Below, one piece after another: positions 25,160-32,995 of a stretch of DNA of 64,000 bases. The stretch's first letter is position 1. Every line of letters starts with the position of its first letter. The notes under the pieces were generated by a model that saw nothing but the letters and a program-made list of their open reading frames with translations, did not search any database and was not told the origin of the DNA. Source of the DNA: Alphaproteobacteria bacterium (lineage in GTDB: Bacteria; Myxococcota_A; UBA796; CAJQPC01); the NCBI GenBank assembly GCA_020632795.1, contig JACKEV010000007.1:558001-622000 (forward strand). The letters run 5' to 3'. The translations under genes were made by a program, and so were the position numbers.

Positions 25160-27231
25160 GCCGGCTCGCCGCCTGCCTCTGGCTGATCGCGGCGTCGCTC
25201 CTCTGCGCTTGCCGGAGCCCCGGCCCCCGGGTGGAGCACGGGGAGATCGACCTTCGGTCCTGGTCCCTGGTCGAGGACGGGCCGATCCGCCTGGACGGCG
25301 ACTGGGACCTCTGGTGGGGCGCGCTGTTGGCGCCGGAGTCCCTGGGTGAGGCCCCCGGGCAGTTCGCCGTGCCGGAGAGCTGGAACGGCCACGCGGCCCA
25401 GGGGCGGCAGATGTCCGGCCGCGGCGGCGCGACCTACCGGGTCCGCGTCCGGCTGGACGAGCGCGAGCCCCTGGCGCTCTACGTGCAGAGCGTCGGCACG
25501 GCCTATCGCCTCTACGTCGACGGCCGGCTCCGCGCCACCCGGGGGCGGGTGTCGCTGGATCGGGCCGGCGGCGTGCCCTCTGTGCGCCCCCGGATCGTGA
25601 AGCTGGGGGGCGCCCCCGAGGACATCGAGCTGGTGCTCCAGGTGTCCAACCACCACTACCGCAAGGGCGGGCTGTGGCGGCCGATCACCCTGGGCACGGT
25701 GGACGAGATCCGTCGGCTCCGGGACCTCAACCTGCTCCTGGACGGCTTGATCCTGGGCAGCCTCGGCATCCTGGCGCTCTACCACCTCGGCCTGTGGCTG
25801 TACCGGCGCGAGGACGAGGCGCCGGCCTGGTTCGCCCTGTTCTGCCTGCTCTCCGCGGTGCGCACGTCGACGATGGGGGAGATCCTCATCCTGGGCGCGC
25901 TGCCCGACATGGGCTGGCAGCTCTACAACAAGGTCAACTACCTCAGCCTGTACATGATCTTCCTGGCGTTCACGTTCTTCCTGGACGCGCTGTTCCCCGG
26001 GATGCTCCACCGCGTCGTGCCCCGGATCGTGGCGGTGTTCTACGGGCTTCTGTGCGGGATCGTGCTCATCACGCCGGTGGAGATCTATTCGTATACGCCC
26101 ATCCCCTTCCAGATCGGGTCGCTGGCGCTGGCGTTCTACGCGCTGGGGGCGCTCGCGGTGACCGCCTGGCGGGGGGACGAGGGCGCGCGGCTCGTGCTGG
26201 TGGCCTTCACCGCGCTGCTGGTCACCGTGGTCAACGACATCCTCTACGCCAACCAGCTCGTGCAGACGTCGAATCTCTTCCCCCTGGGGGTGCTGGCCTT
26301 CGTGTTCCCCCAGTCCTTCCTGCTGTCCCGGCGGCTGTCCCTCGCGCTGACCCGGGTGGAGGGGCTCACCCGGGTGTTCCAGCGCTTCGTGCCGGGGCAG
26401 TTCCTGGACCGCATCGCCCGGGAGGGCCCCGAGGACATCGAGCCGGGCCGGGCCCGGGTGGAGACCCTGACGATCCTGTTCGCGGACGTCCGGGACTCTG
26501 AGGCGCTCTCCAGGACCCTGCGCCCCCAGGCGCTGCTGGACTTCATCAACGCCTGGCTGCCCGAGGTCGTCGCGCCGGTCCGCGCGCGGGGGGGCTTCGT
26601 GGACAAGTTCATCGGGGACGCGGTGATGGCCCTGTTCGACCGGCCGGGCCGCCACCCCGAGGACGCGCTGGCCGCGGCGGTGGACATGCAGCGGGCCACC
26701 GAGGCGTTCAACGCCCGCGCCGAGCGCCCGGTGACCATCGGGGTGGGGGTGCACACCGGGCTGGTGACCATCGGGACGATCGGCTCCCGGGACCGCATGG
26801 ACTCGACGGTGCTGGGGGACGCCGTGAACCTGGCCTCGCGGCTGGAGGGCGTCTCCCGGATGTACGGCGCGCGGGTGGTGACCAGCGGGGAGACCCTGGC
26901 CGAGGTGCCGGAGGGGCGCTTCCGGCGGCGGCTGCTGGACGTGGTGCAGGTGAAGGGGCGGTCCGCGCCGGTGTCCCTCTTCGAGGTGCTGGACGCCGAG
27001 CCCGAGGCGGTGGCCGCGCAGAAGGCTGCGAGCGCCGAGGGGCTCGGCCGAGCGCTGGACCTGCGTGCTGAGCGCCGGTTCATCGAGGCCGTCGCGGTCC
27101 TCGACGCGCTGTGCGCCGCGCACCCGTGGGATCTCGCGCTCGCGGTGCAGCGACGCCGCTGCCTGGGGCTCGCGGAGAACCCCCCTCCTGAGGACTGGAG
27201 CGGCGCGGTGGCGCTGCATGAGAAGAAGTAG
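25156..27231 (+). CDS. Receptor adenylate cyclase (7TMR-DISM + class III cyclase), complete active site
   Basis: 691 residues, GTG start in GTGA overlap with the channel gene. A signal peptide with lipobox LLCAC gives a lipid-anchored N-terminus; a beta-sandwich sensor (7TMR-DISMED-like, about 30-180) is followed by seven membrane helices (about 195-390) and a class III cyclase domain about 430-610. Metal ligands D444 (FAD) and D488 (FIGD), substrate Lys K484 and T551 (ATP type, class IIIb pattern), and transition-state N558 and R562 (NLASR) are all present, so cAMP synthesis is predicted. A short helical tail ends in PEDWSGAV. The near-identical layout of the next gene shows a tandem duplication. 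FADVRDSEALS differs from the common FADIRGFT. Confidence 0.9.
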   Translation: MSRLAACLWLIAASLLCACRSPGPRVEHGEIDLRSWSLVEDGPIRLDGDWDLWWGALLAPESLGEAPGQFAVPESWNGHAAQGRQMSGRGGATYRVRVRLDEREPLALYVQSVGTAYRLYVDGRLRATRGRVSLDRAGGVPSVRPRIVKLGGAPEDIELVLQVSNHHYRKGGLWRPITLGTVDEIRRLRDLNLLLDGLILGSLGILALYHLGLWLYRREDEAPAWFALFCLLSAVRTSTMGEILILGALPDMGWQLYNKVNYLSLYMIFLAFTFFLDALFPGMLHRVVPRIVAVFYGLLCGIVLITPVEIYSYTPIPFQIGSLALAFYALGALAVTAWRGDEGARLVLVAFTALLVTVVNDILYANQLVQTSNLFPLGVLAFVFPQSFLLSRRLSLALTRVEGLTRVFQRFVPGQFLDRIAREGPEDIEPGRARVETLTILFADVRDSEALSRTLRPQALLDFINAWLPEVVAPVRARGGFVDKFIGDAVMALFDRPGRHPEDALAAAVDMQRATEAFNARAERPVTIGVGVHTGLVTIGTIGSRDRMDSTVLGDAVNLASRLEGVSRMYGARVVTSGETLAEVPEGRFRRRLLDVVQVKGRSAPVSLFEVLDAEPEAVAAQKAASAEGLGRALDLRAERRFIEAVAVLDALCAAHPWDLALAVQRRRCLGLAENPPPEDWSGAVALHEKK

Positions 27232-27235
27232 AGGC

Positions 27236-29293
27236 ATGATGACAGGCCGGATCCTCCTGCTGCTCCTCCTGCTGCTCGCCGCCTGCGGCGCGCCGGCCCC
27301 CCGGGTCGAGGACGGCGTGCTCGACCTGCGCGGCTGGTCCCTGGAGGACGACGGCATGGTCCGGCTGGACGGGTCCTGGGACCTGTGGTGGGGCATGCTG
27401 CTGGACCCGGCGGCGCTGGGGGAGGCCCCGGCGACGGTCCGGGTGCCGGCGAGCTGGAACGGCCAGGAGGCGGCCGGGAAGCCCCTGACGGGCCGCGGCG
27501 TGGCGACCACCCGGGTCCGGGTCCTGCTGCCGAAGGCCCAGCCCGTCGCCCTGCATGTGGACAGCGTCGCGACGGCCTGTGAGCTGTGGATCGACGGCGC
27601 GTTCGTCGGAGGCCGGGGCGTGGTCAGCCCGCACCGCGACGAGGGCCGGCCCTACCTCAAGCCCCTGCTCGTGGAGATCGACGACCCCGGCGCCGAGCTG
27701 GAGCTGGTGCTGCGGATCTCCAACCACCACTACCGCAAGGGCGGGCTCTGGCACCCCGTGCTCCTGGGGACCCCGGGGCGGATCCAGAGGCTGCGGACCT
27801 TCTATCGGGTGCTCGACGGGATCCTGGTGGGCAGCCTGAGCGTGCTCGCGCTCTACCACCTGAGCCTGTGGCTCTACCGCCGGGAGGACGAGGCCCCGGT
27901 GTGGTTCGCCCTGTTCTGCCTGCTCGCGGCCGCCCGGACCACGGCCGTCGGCGAGACGCTGCTGCTGGATGTGCTCCCGGGCGTGGGCTGGGAGGCGTTC
28001 AACAAGGTCAAGTACCTGAGCCTCTACGCCACGTTCGCGGTGTTCACCCGCTTCCTGGACACCCTGCTGCCCGGGGTGCTCCACCGGGGTTGGGTCCGCT
28101 TCGCCATGGTCGGGTGCGGGCTGCTGGGCGGGCTCGTGGTGCTCACGCCGGTGGAGGTCTATTCGTATACGCCCATCGTGTTCCAGACCGTCTTCGCGGT
28201 GCTGGCGATCTACACCTTCGTCGCGATGGCGCGGGCGATCCGGGCCGGGGTCGAGGGGGTGGCCTGGGTGCTCGGGGCCTTCCTGGCGATGATGGTGATC
28301 GGCGTCAACGACATCCTCTACGCCAACGAGCTGGTCCGCACCGCCTACCTCTACCCCATCGGGGTGCTGGCCTTCGTGTTCCCCCAGTCCTTCATGCTGT
28401 CCCGGCGGCTGTCCCTGGCGCTGCGGCGGGTGGAGGGGCTGAGCGCGGTGTTCCGGACCTTCGTGCCGGGCCAGCTCGTGGCCCGGGTGGCGCAGGAGGG
28501 CCCGGAGGACATCGCGCTGGGCCGCGCCCGGGCGGAGACCCTGACCACGCTGTTCGCGGACATCCGGGGGTTCACCGCGCTCTCGGAGTCCATGACGCCA
28601 GCGGCGCTGCTCGGCTTCCTCAACGCCTGGCTGCCCGAGGCCTGCGCGCCGATCCGGGCGCACGGGGGCTTCGTAGACAAGTTCATCGGGGACGCGGTGC
28701 TGGCCCTGTTCGACCGGGCGGAGCGCCACCCCGAGGACGCGCTGGCCGCGGCGGTGGACATGCAGCGGGCGACCGACGCCTTCAACGCGCGCGCCGGGAC
28801 CCCGGTGGCGATCGGGGTGGGGGTGCACGCGGGTCGGGTGACCATCGGGACGATCGGCTCCCGGGACCGCATGGACTCGACGGTGCTGGGGGAGGGAGTG
28901 ACCCTGGCGACCTGGCTGGAGGGGGCGACGAAGACCTACGGGGCGCGGGTACTGACCAGCGGGGAGACGGTGGCCCGGGTGCCGGAGGGGCGGTTCCGCC
29001 TCCGGCCCCTGGACGTGGTGCGCGTGAACGGGCGGCCCCTGCCGGTGTGGCTCTATGAGGTGCTGGACGCGGAGCCGGAGGCCGTCGCCGCGCGGAAGGC
29101 GGCCACCGCCGAGGGCCTGTCCCGCGCGCTCGCCCTGCGCGCTGAAGGCCGGTTCATCGAGGCCATGGCGGTCCTTGATGCGCTGTGCGCGGCGCACCCG
29201 GAGGATCGGGCGCTCGCGGTGCAGCGGGCGCGCTGTCAGGCCCTGGCGGACGATCCGCCGCCGTGGGACTGGGACGGGGCGGTGGCGGGCTGA
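27236..29293 (+). CDS. Paralogous 7TMR-DISM cyclase with two transition-state residues lost
   Basis: 685 residues, starting 4 bp after the previous stop (two adjacent ATGs, 27236 or 27239). Same plan: poly-Leu signal peptide with lipobox LAAC, sensor, seven helices, class III cyclase. Metal ligands D442 and D486 and substrate Lys K482 are kept, but the NxxxR motif reads T556-L-A-T-W560: AAC became ACC and CGG became TGG, each a single change relative to the upstream copy, and GDAV became GEGV. As a homodimer it should be inactive or very weak. Because class III sites form at the dimer interface, a heterodimer with the upstream paralogue could keep one working site, as in mammalian C1/C2 cyclases. 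Domain calls are firm; the heterodimer is inference. Confidence 0.9.
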   Translation: MMTGRILLLLLLLLAACGAPAPRVEDGVLDLRGWSLEDDGMVRLDGSWDLWWGMLLDPAALGEAPATVRVPASWNGQEAAGKPLTGRGVATTRVRVLLPKAQPVALHVDSVATACELWIDGAFVGGRGVVSPHRDEGRPYLKPLLVEIDDPGAELELVLRISNHHYRKGGLWHPVLLGTPGRIQRLRTFYRVLDGILVGSLSVLALYHLSLWLYRREDEAPVWFALFCLLAAARTTAVGETLLLDVLPGVGWEAFNKVKYLSLYATFAVFTRFLDTLLPGVLHRGWVRFAMVGCGLLGGLVVLTPVEVYSYTPIVFQTVFAVLAIYTFVAMARAIRAGVEGVAWVLGAFLAMMVIGVNDILYANELVRTAYLYPIGVLAFVFPQSFMLSRRLSLALRRVEGLSAVFRTFVPGQLVARVAQEGPEDIALGRARAETLTTLFADIRGFTALSESMTPAALLGFLNAWLPEACAPIRAHGGFVDKFIGDAVLALFDRAERHPEDALAAAVDMQRATDAFNARAGTPVAIGVGVHAGRVTIGTIGSRDRMDSTVLGEGVTLATWLEGATKTYGARVLTSGETVARVPEGRFRLRPLDVVRVNGRPLPVWLYEVLDAEPEAVAARKAATAEGLSRALALRAEGRFIEAMAVLDALCAAHPEDRALAVQRARCQALADDPPPWDWDGAVAG

Positions 29294-29306
29294 GGCGTCG
29301 ATGCCC

Positions 29307-29336
29307 TCGACCTTCCCCCTCGCGTCCTGCTAGAAT
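29307..29336 (+). promoter_or_regulatory. Promoter of the MopE-repeat lipoprotein gene
   Basis: TCGACC (29307-29312) and TAGAAT (29331-29336) with an 18-bp spacer; transcript would start about 29343, ahead of AAGGAGG at 29359-29365. Confidence 0.5.
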
Positions 29337-29371
29337 CCAGGGACCCCCAGGAAGACCGCAAGGAGGCCAGG

Positions 29372-31525
29372 ATGCGCCTGTTCCCGCTCGTGCTGCTCGC
29401 GACGCTCGGCTGCCGCAACAAGGATGTCACCCCCGAGGAGACCGCCCCGATCGGAGAGACCGGCCTCGGCATCACCGACGCAGACGGCGACGGCTACGAC
29501 ATCGAGTCGGACTGCGACGACGGCGACGCCAACGTCAACCCGGGCCAGGCCGAGGTCCCCTACGACGGCCTGGACAACGACTGCGACGCCGCCACCCCCG
29601 ACGACGACCTCGACGGCGACGGCTTCGGCGAGGCCGACGACTGCGACGACGACGACGCCCGGGTCAACCCCGACGCGCCCGAGGCCTGCAACGGCATCGA
29701 CGACAACTGCGACGGCGCGGTGGACGACGGCGTGGGCCTGGTGTTCTACGCCGACAACGACGGCGACGGCTACGGCGACCCCGCCGACGCGGTGCAGAGC
29801 TGCGAGGGCAACGCCGGCTACGTCGCCGACGACAGCGACTGCGACGACACCGACCCGGCGGTCAACGTCGCCGCCGACGAGGTCTGCGACGGGATCGACA
29901 ACGACTGTGACGAGGCGGTGGACGAGCCCCAGGCCGTCGACGCCGAGGACTGGTACCCCGACAGCGACGGCGACGGCTACGGCGACGCCGACTTCCCCCA
30001 GCGCGCCTGCGAGCAGCCCTCCGGCTACGTGGACGACGACCGCGACTGCGACGACAGCGACGGCGCGGTGCACCCGGGCGCCGACGAAACTTGCGACGGG
30101 GTGGACCAGGACTGCGACGGCACCCTCGACGAGGACGCGATCGACGCCGCCACCTGGTACGTCGACTACGACGGCGACGGCTACGGCGCCTCCCGCTTCA
30201 CGGCCGAGGACTGCGACCAGCCCTCCGGCTACGTGGACAACGCCGACGACTGCGACGACACCGACAGCGGCATCAGCCCGGCCGCCGCGGAGATCTGCAA
30301 CGGGGTGGACGACGACTGCGACGGCCTGACCGACGACGGCGACCCCGACGGCCCCAACACCGTCACCCACTACCCTGACAGCGACGGCGACGGCTACGGC
30401 GACAGCGCCGACGCTGGCACCGACTCCTGCGAGCTGCCCTCGGGCCGGACCGAGGACAACAGCGACTGCGACGACAGCGACGCCACGGTCTACCCCGGCG
30501 CCAGCGAGACCTGCAACGGGGTGGACGACGACTGCGACGGGCTGACAGACCAGGACGACCCCAACGGCCCCGCCGCCCTGACCTGGTACCCCGACGACGA
30601 CGCGGACGGCTACGGGGACGAGAGCGACGCCGGCACGGTGGACTGCGCCCTGCCCGCGGGCGCGGTGGAGGACAACAGCGACTGCGACGACACCGACGCC
30701 GCGGTCAACCCCGGGGCCACCGAGGTCTGGTACGACGGCGTCGACGCCGACTGCGACGGCGCCAGCGACTACGACGCGGACGGCGACGGCTACGACAGCT
30801 ACGACGAGATCGGCGGCCCGGACTGCCTGGACACCGACGCCAGCGTCTACATCTGCGGCAGCACCCAGGGCTCCGCCGGGCAGACCTGCGCCACGATCCT
30901 GAACGCCTACAGCGCGGCCACCGACGGCGTCTACTGGCTCGATCCCGACGGCGACGGCGACACCTCCGACGCCTGGCAGGGCTACTGCGACATGACCCGC
31001 AACAACGGGGGTTGGACGCTGGTCCTCAACAACACCCAGGCGGTCTCCCACTCGGGCAACCCCACGATGTACCAGGCGATCAACTCGGTGCTCGTGCGCG
31101 GCGGCAGCCTGTCCAGCACCCTGACCGCGTTCGATCTGTGGGTCGGGGTGGGGGAGTGGGGCGACATCGGCACCTACGCCCGGCTGGAGGTCGGCTCCAG
31201 CCCCAGCTCCATCTCCCACCAGGCCTTCTACACCCTGACCCTGAACGCCGCGAACGACTACCAGCTCTCCATGAGCGCGGGGACCATCACGATCGGCAGC
31301 AGCACGCCGGGCATGTACAGCTACCACAACGGCCGCCGGTTGACGACCTACGACGACGACAATGACGCATACAGCGCCAACTGTGCGACCTACTACGGCC
31401 ACCCCTGGTGGTACGGCTCGTGCTGGTCGGGGAGCTTCTGGGGCGGCACCAGCCATCAGGAGGCGCCGTACTGGACCAGCTCCGGCAGTGATTACTACGC
31501 CTGGGGCGCGATCTGGTTGCAGTGA
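29372..31525 (+). CDS. MopE-type repeat lipoprotein with C-terminal fibrinogen-like domain
   Basis: 717 residues. Lipobox LGC follows a short signal peptide (LLATLGC). Residues about 30-500 are about nine Asp-rich repeats with the pattern D-x-D-G-D-G-Y-G-D ... DCDD-x-D ... NG-x-DDDCDG, the putative metal-binding motif of MopE-like proteins and likely calcium-binding. The last about 215 residues start TCATILNAYSAATDGVYW and contain CDM-x4-GGWTLV, the fibrinogen-related (FReD) signature, and end in an aromatic block (PYWTSSGSDYYAWGAIWLQ). FReD domains usually bind glycans or acetyl groups. A surface-anchored Ca-stiffened stalk with a lectin-like tip is a plausible reading. Stop lies 3 bp from the convergent nucleotidyltransferase gene. 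Confidence 0.85.
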   Translation: MRLFPLVLLATLGCRNKDVTPEETAPIGETGLGITDADGDGYDIESDCDDGDANVNPGQAEVPYDGLDNDCDAATPDDDLDGDGFGEADDCDDDDARVNPDAPEACNGIDDNCDGAVDDGVGLVFYADNDGDGYGDPADAVQSCEGNAGYVADDSDCDDTDPAVNVAADEVCDGIDNDCDEAVDEPQAVDAEDWYPDSDGDGYGDADFPQRACEQPSGYVDDDRDCDDSDGAVHPGADETCDGVDQDCDGTLDEDAIDAATWYVDYDGDGYGASRFTAEDCDQPSGYVDNADDCDDTDSGISPAAAEICNGVDDDCDGLTDDGDPDGPNTVTHYPDSDGDGYGDSADAGTDSCELPSGRTEDNSDCDDSDATVYPGASETCNGVDDDCDGLTDQDDPNGPAALTWYPDDDADGYGDESDAGTVDCALPAGAVEDNSDCDDTDAAVNPGATEVWYDGVDADCDGASDYDADGDGYDSYDEIGGPDCLDTDASVYICGSTQGSAGQTCATILNAYSAATDGVYWLDPDGDGDTSDAWQGYCDMTRNNGGWTLVLNNTQAVSHSGNPTMYQAINSVLVRGGSLSSTLTAFDLWVGVGEWGDIGTYARLEVGSSPSSISHQAFYTLTLNAANDYQLSMSAGTITIGSSTPGMYSYHNGRRLTTYDDDNDAYSANCATYYGHPWWYGSCWSGSFWGGTSHQEAPYWTSSGSDYYAWGAIWLQ

Positions 31526-31528
31526 CGG

Positions 31529-32119
31529 CTATGGCGCGTCGGCCAGGAGTCGCGCCAGCGCGGCGGTGAGGTCCTTGCTACGCCCGAAGCCCCGCTCTTG
31601 AATCAGGGTGACGGCTTCCCTGGCGCGGCCCAACTCCTCAGCGTCTGCCGCGGCGATGAGGTGCAGGAGATCTACCCGATCCTGAGGACGGAGGCGGTCG
31701 TCCTGCGCCAGGAGCTTCATGGCGATGAGGTGCCCCGTGCGCGCGACGGGGACAATGACGCCCTCAAGGACCTCCAGGCGCTCTGCGGCTGCGACGATCT
31801 CCGGCTCGACGCCGCAGGAGGCGAACAGCAGATCCACTACTACGCCGGCGGCCTCGGGGGGGGCCAGCCGAACGGTCGCGAGCCGCCTTGCAGCCTCCTG
31901 CTCGATCACGGTCAACAGGCCGTATCGGGCGTGGTTCAGCGAAAACAGCAGGCCCTCGGCGTCCGCATCGCTCTGCACCGCGACGGCGAGGTCGATGTCT
32001 CGGGTGAAGCGTGGCTCCGCGCGCGCGGAGACCGCGAGTCCGCCGACCAGCGCCCAAGGTCGCCCGAGCCCCTCAAGCATGGCCGCCACCTGTTGAAGGA
32101 CAGCTCTGAGCCTGTTCAT
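31529..32119 (-). CDS. MNT/AbiEii-like nucleotidyltransferase of a two-gene module
   Basis: 196 residues. The polymerase-beta-type core is G26-G-L-A-V-S31 followed by R-F-T-R-D41-I-D43-L, the two catalytic Asp that bind Mg2+; a third acidic strand VVVDLLF follows, then a helical C-terminus. This matches the nucleotidyl transferase AbiEii / type VII TA antitoxin (MNT) folds that add NMP groups to tRNA or to a partner protein. The ATG at 32119 is used because it overlaps the stop of the preceding small gene (ATGA), so translation is coupled; the longer frame to 32146 is rejected. The partner is not a HEPN protein, so toxin and antitoxin roles cannot be assigned. Convergent with the MopE-repeat gene. 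Confidence 0.82.
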   Translation of the reverse strand: MNRLRAVLQQVAAMLEGLGRPWALVGGLAVSARAEPRFTRDIDLAVAVQSDADAEGLLFSLNHARYGLLTVIEQEAARRLATVRLAPPEAAGVVVDLLFASCGVEPEIVAAAERLEVLEGVIVPVARTGHLIAMKLLAQDDRLRPQDRVDLLHLIAAADAEELGRAREAVTLIQERGFGRSKDLTAALARLLADAP

Positions 32120-32325
32120 TCCTGAACGGGCCGCACCCGGCCCCACCCTTCGAGCCCTGTGATGGGCCGCTCCTCAAGCCAGCGGACGAGCCGCGCTTCG
32201 ATGGCCTCGGCGTCCTGGCCGGGGTGCTCCCGCTTGAGGCGCTGGCGCATCATCTCTTCGCCCACCTCGTACATCTCCAAGGCGAGGCGCAGCTTCTCGG
32301 CAGGGGACAGGGGTGGCTCGGTCAT
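32116..32325 (-). CDS. Small helical protein encoded with the nucleotidyltransferase
   Basis: 69 residues: LSPAEKLRLALEMYEVGEEM, then RLKREHPGQDAEAIEARLVRWLEERP. This is a compact three-helix pattern (helix with paired Met, a HP turn, a second amphipathic helix, a W-L-x-x-RP end). Similar small proteins recur next to AbiEii-like nucleotidyltransferases in GC-rich bacteria, to my knowledge without assigned function. It is first in the two-gene unit, with a 4-bp ATGA overlap, which is the usual antitoxin or adaptor position. A TAGAGT box lies exactly 7 nt before the ATG and there is no Shine-Dalgarno, suggesting a leaderless mRNA. Confidence 0.72.
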   Translation of the reverse strand: MTEPPLSPAEKLRLALEMYEVGEEMMRQRLKREHPGQDAEAIEARLVRWLEERPITGLEGWGRVRPVQE

Positions 32326-32332
32326 GGACCCT

Positions 32333-32338
32333 ACTCTA
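32333..32338 (-). promoter_or_regulatory. -10 element (TAGAGT) of the nucleotidyltransferase module, leaderless type
   Basis: TAGAGT on the minus strand at 32338-32333, followed by AGGGTCC (7 nt) and the ATG at 32325. It overlaps the stop codon of the upstream lipoprotein gene. No -35 is evident. Confidence 0.4.
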
Positions 32339-32995
32339 ACGCGGCGGCCCCTCCACGCCGTCTCCCCGGCTGCGCCGGCCCACGTCCACCCGGCGCGGCT
32401 CGCTGCGCAGGGTGCGCTTCATGGTGCGGAAGGCGTTGGTGCAGAAGCGCTGGACGCGCTCCTCGTCGACGTCCCCGCACGTCTCCGGGTCCATCTCCCG
32501 GTCCCGGGCCACGAGGAAGCGGTAGGTGGCGTACCAGCCGCCGGGGGACTCCACCCGCAGGCCCACCTCGGTCATGTGGGCGCGGGCCTCGGCCTCGACC
32601 GTGCCGGGGCGGTGGCGCTCCAGGTCCATCCAGTCGTTCAGGCGGCGCTTGTACATGTGCAGGGCGCAGCGCTGGGAGAAGCGCCCGGCCTTGGGGCAGT
32701 ACGCCGGGTCCAGGGTGGCCTCGGCGAGCTGGAACCAGCACTCCTCGGCGGTGAGGTCGTCGAAGCGGGCGCACAGCGCGGCGGCGGCCTCCGGGTCCAC
32801 CGCGCCGAGGGCCTCGGCGGCGGACCACAGGCAGTCCTGGCGCATGCCGGCGTCCTGGATCCCCTCGCAGACCGGCGCCGCGGCCGCCGGGTCGGTCCCG
32901 GCGAGCGCGAGGGCCTCGGCGAGGCGCTGGGGGTCCCCGGAGACAGGGGCGGGACGATCACAGGCGAGCAGCGCGGCGAGGAGCCCCGCGATCAC
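32336..32995 (-). CDS. Cys-containing lipoprotein, unknown function
   Basis: 219 residues from the GTG at 32995, which overlaps the stop of the upstream lipoprotein gene (GTGA). Signal peptide VIAGLLAALLAC gives a lipobox LLAC. The mature part is helical with regularly spaced Cys (APVCEGIQDAGMRQDCLW, AALCARFDDLTAEECW, AYCPKAGRFSQRC), the look of a tandem-helix repeat stabilised by disulfides, followed by a basic tail RRVDVGRRSRG. No enzyme motif is seen. It is the second gene of a two-lipoprotein operon (34143 to 32336) and probably works in the periplasm or outer membrane with its neighbour. Confidence 0.68.
   Translation of the reverse strand: MIAGLLAALLACDRPAPVSGDPQRLAEALALAGTDPAAAAPVCEGIQDAGMRQDCLWSAAEALGAVDPEAAAALCARFDDLTAEECWFQLAEATLDPAYCPKAGRFSQRCALHMYKRRLNDWMDLERHRPGTVEAEARAHMTEVGLRVESPGGWYATYRFLVARDREMDPETCGDVDEERVQRFCTNAFRTMKRTLRSEPRRVDVGRRSRGDGVEGPPR

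Noticed and set aside
29330..31456. A 708-codon minus-strand frame rich in Val/Ala opposite the MopE-repeat gene
   Set aside because: Reverse reading of GAC/GGC-rich repeats; repeats of VAVAV type are an artefact of that composition.
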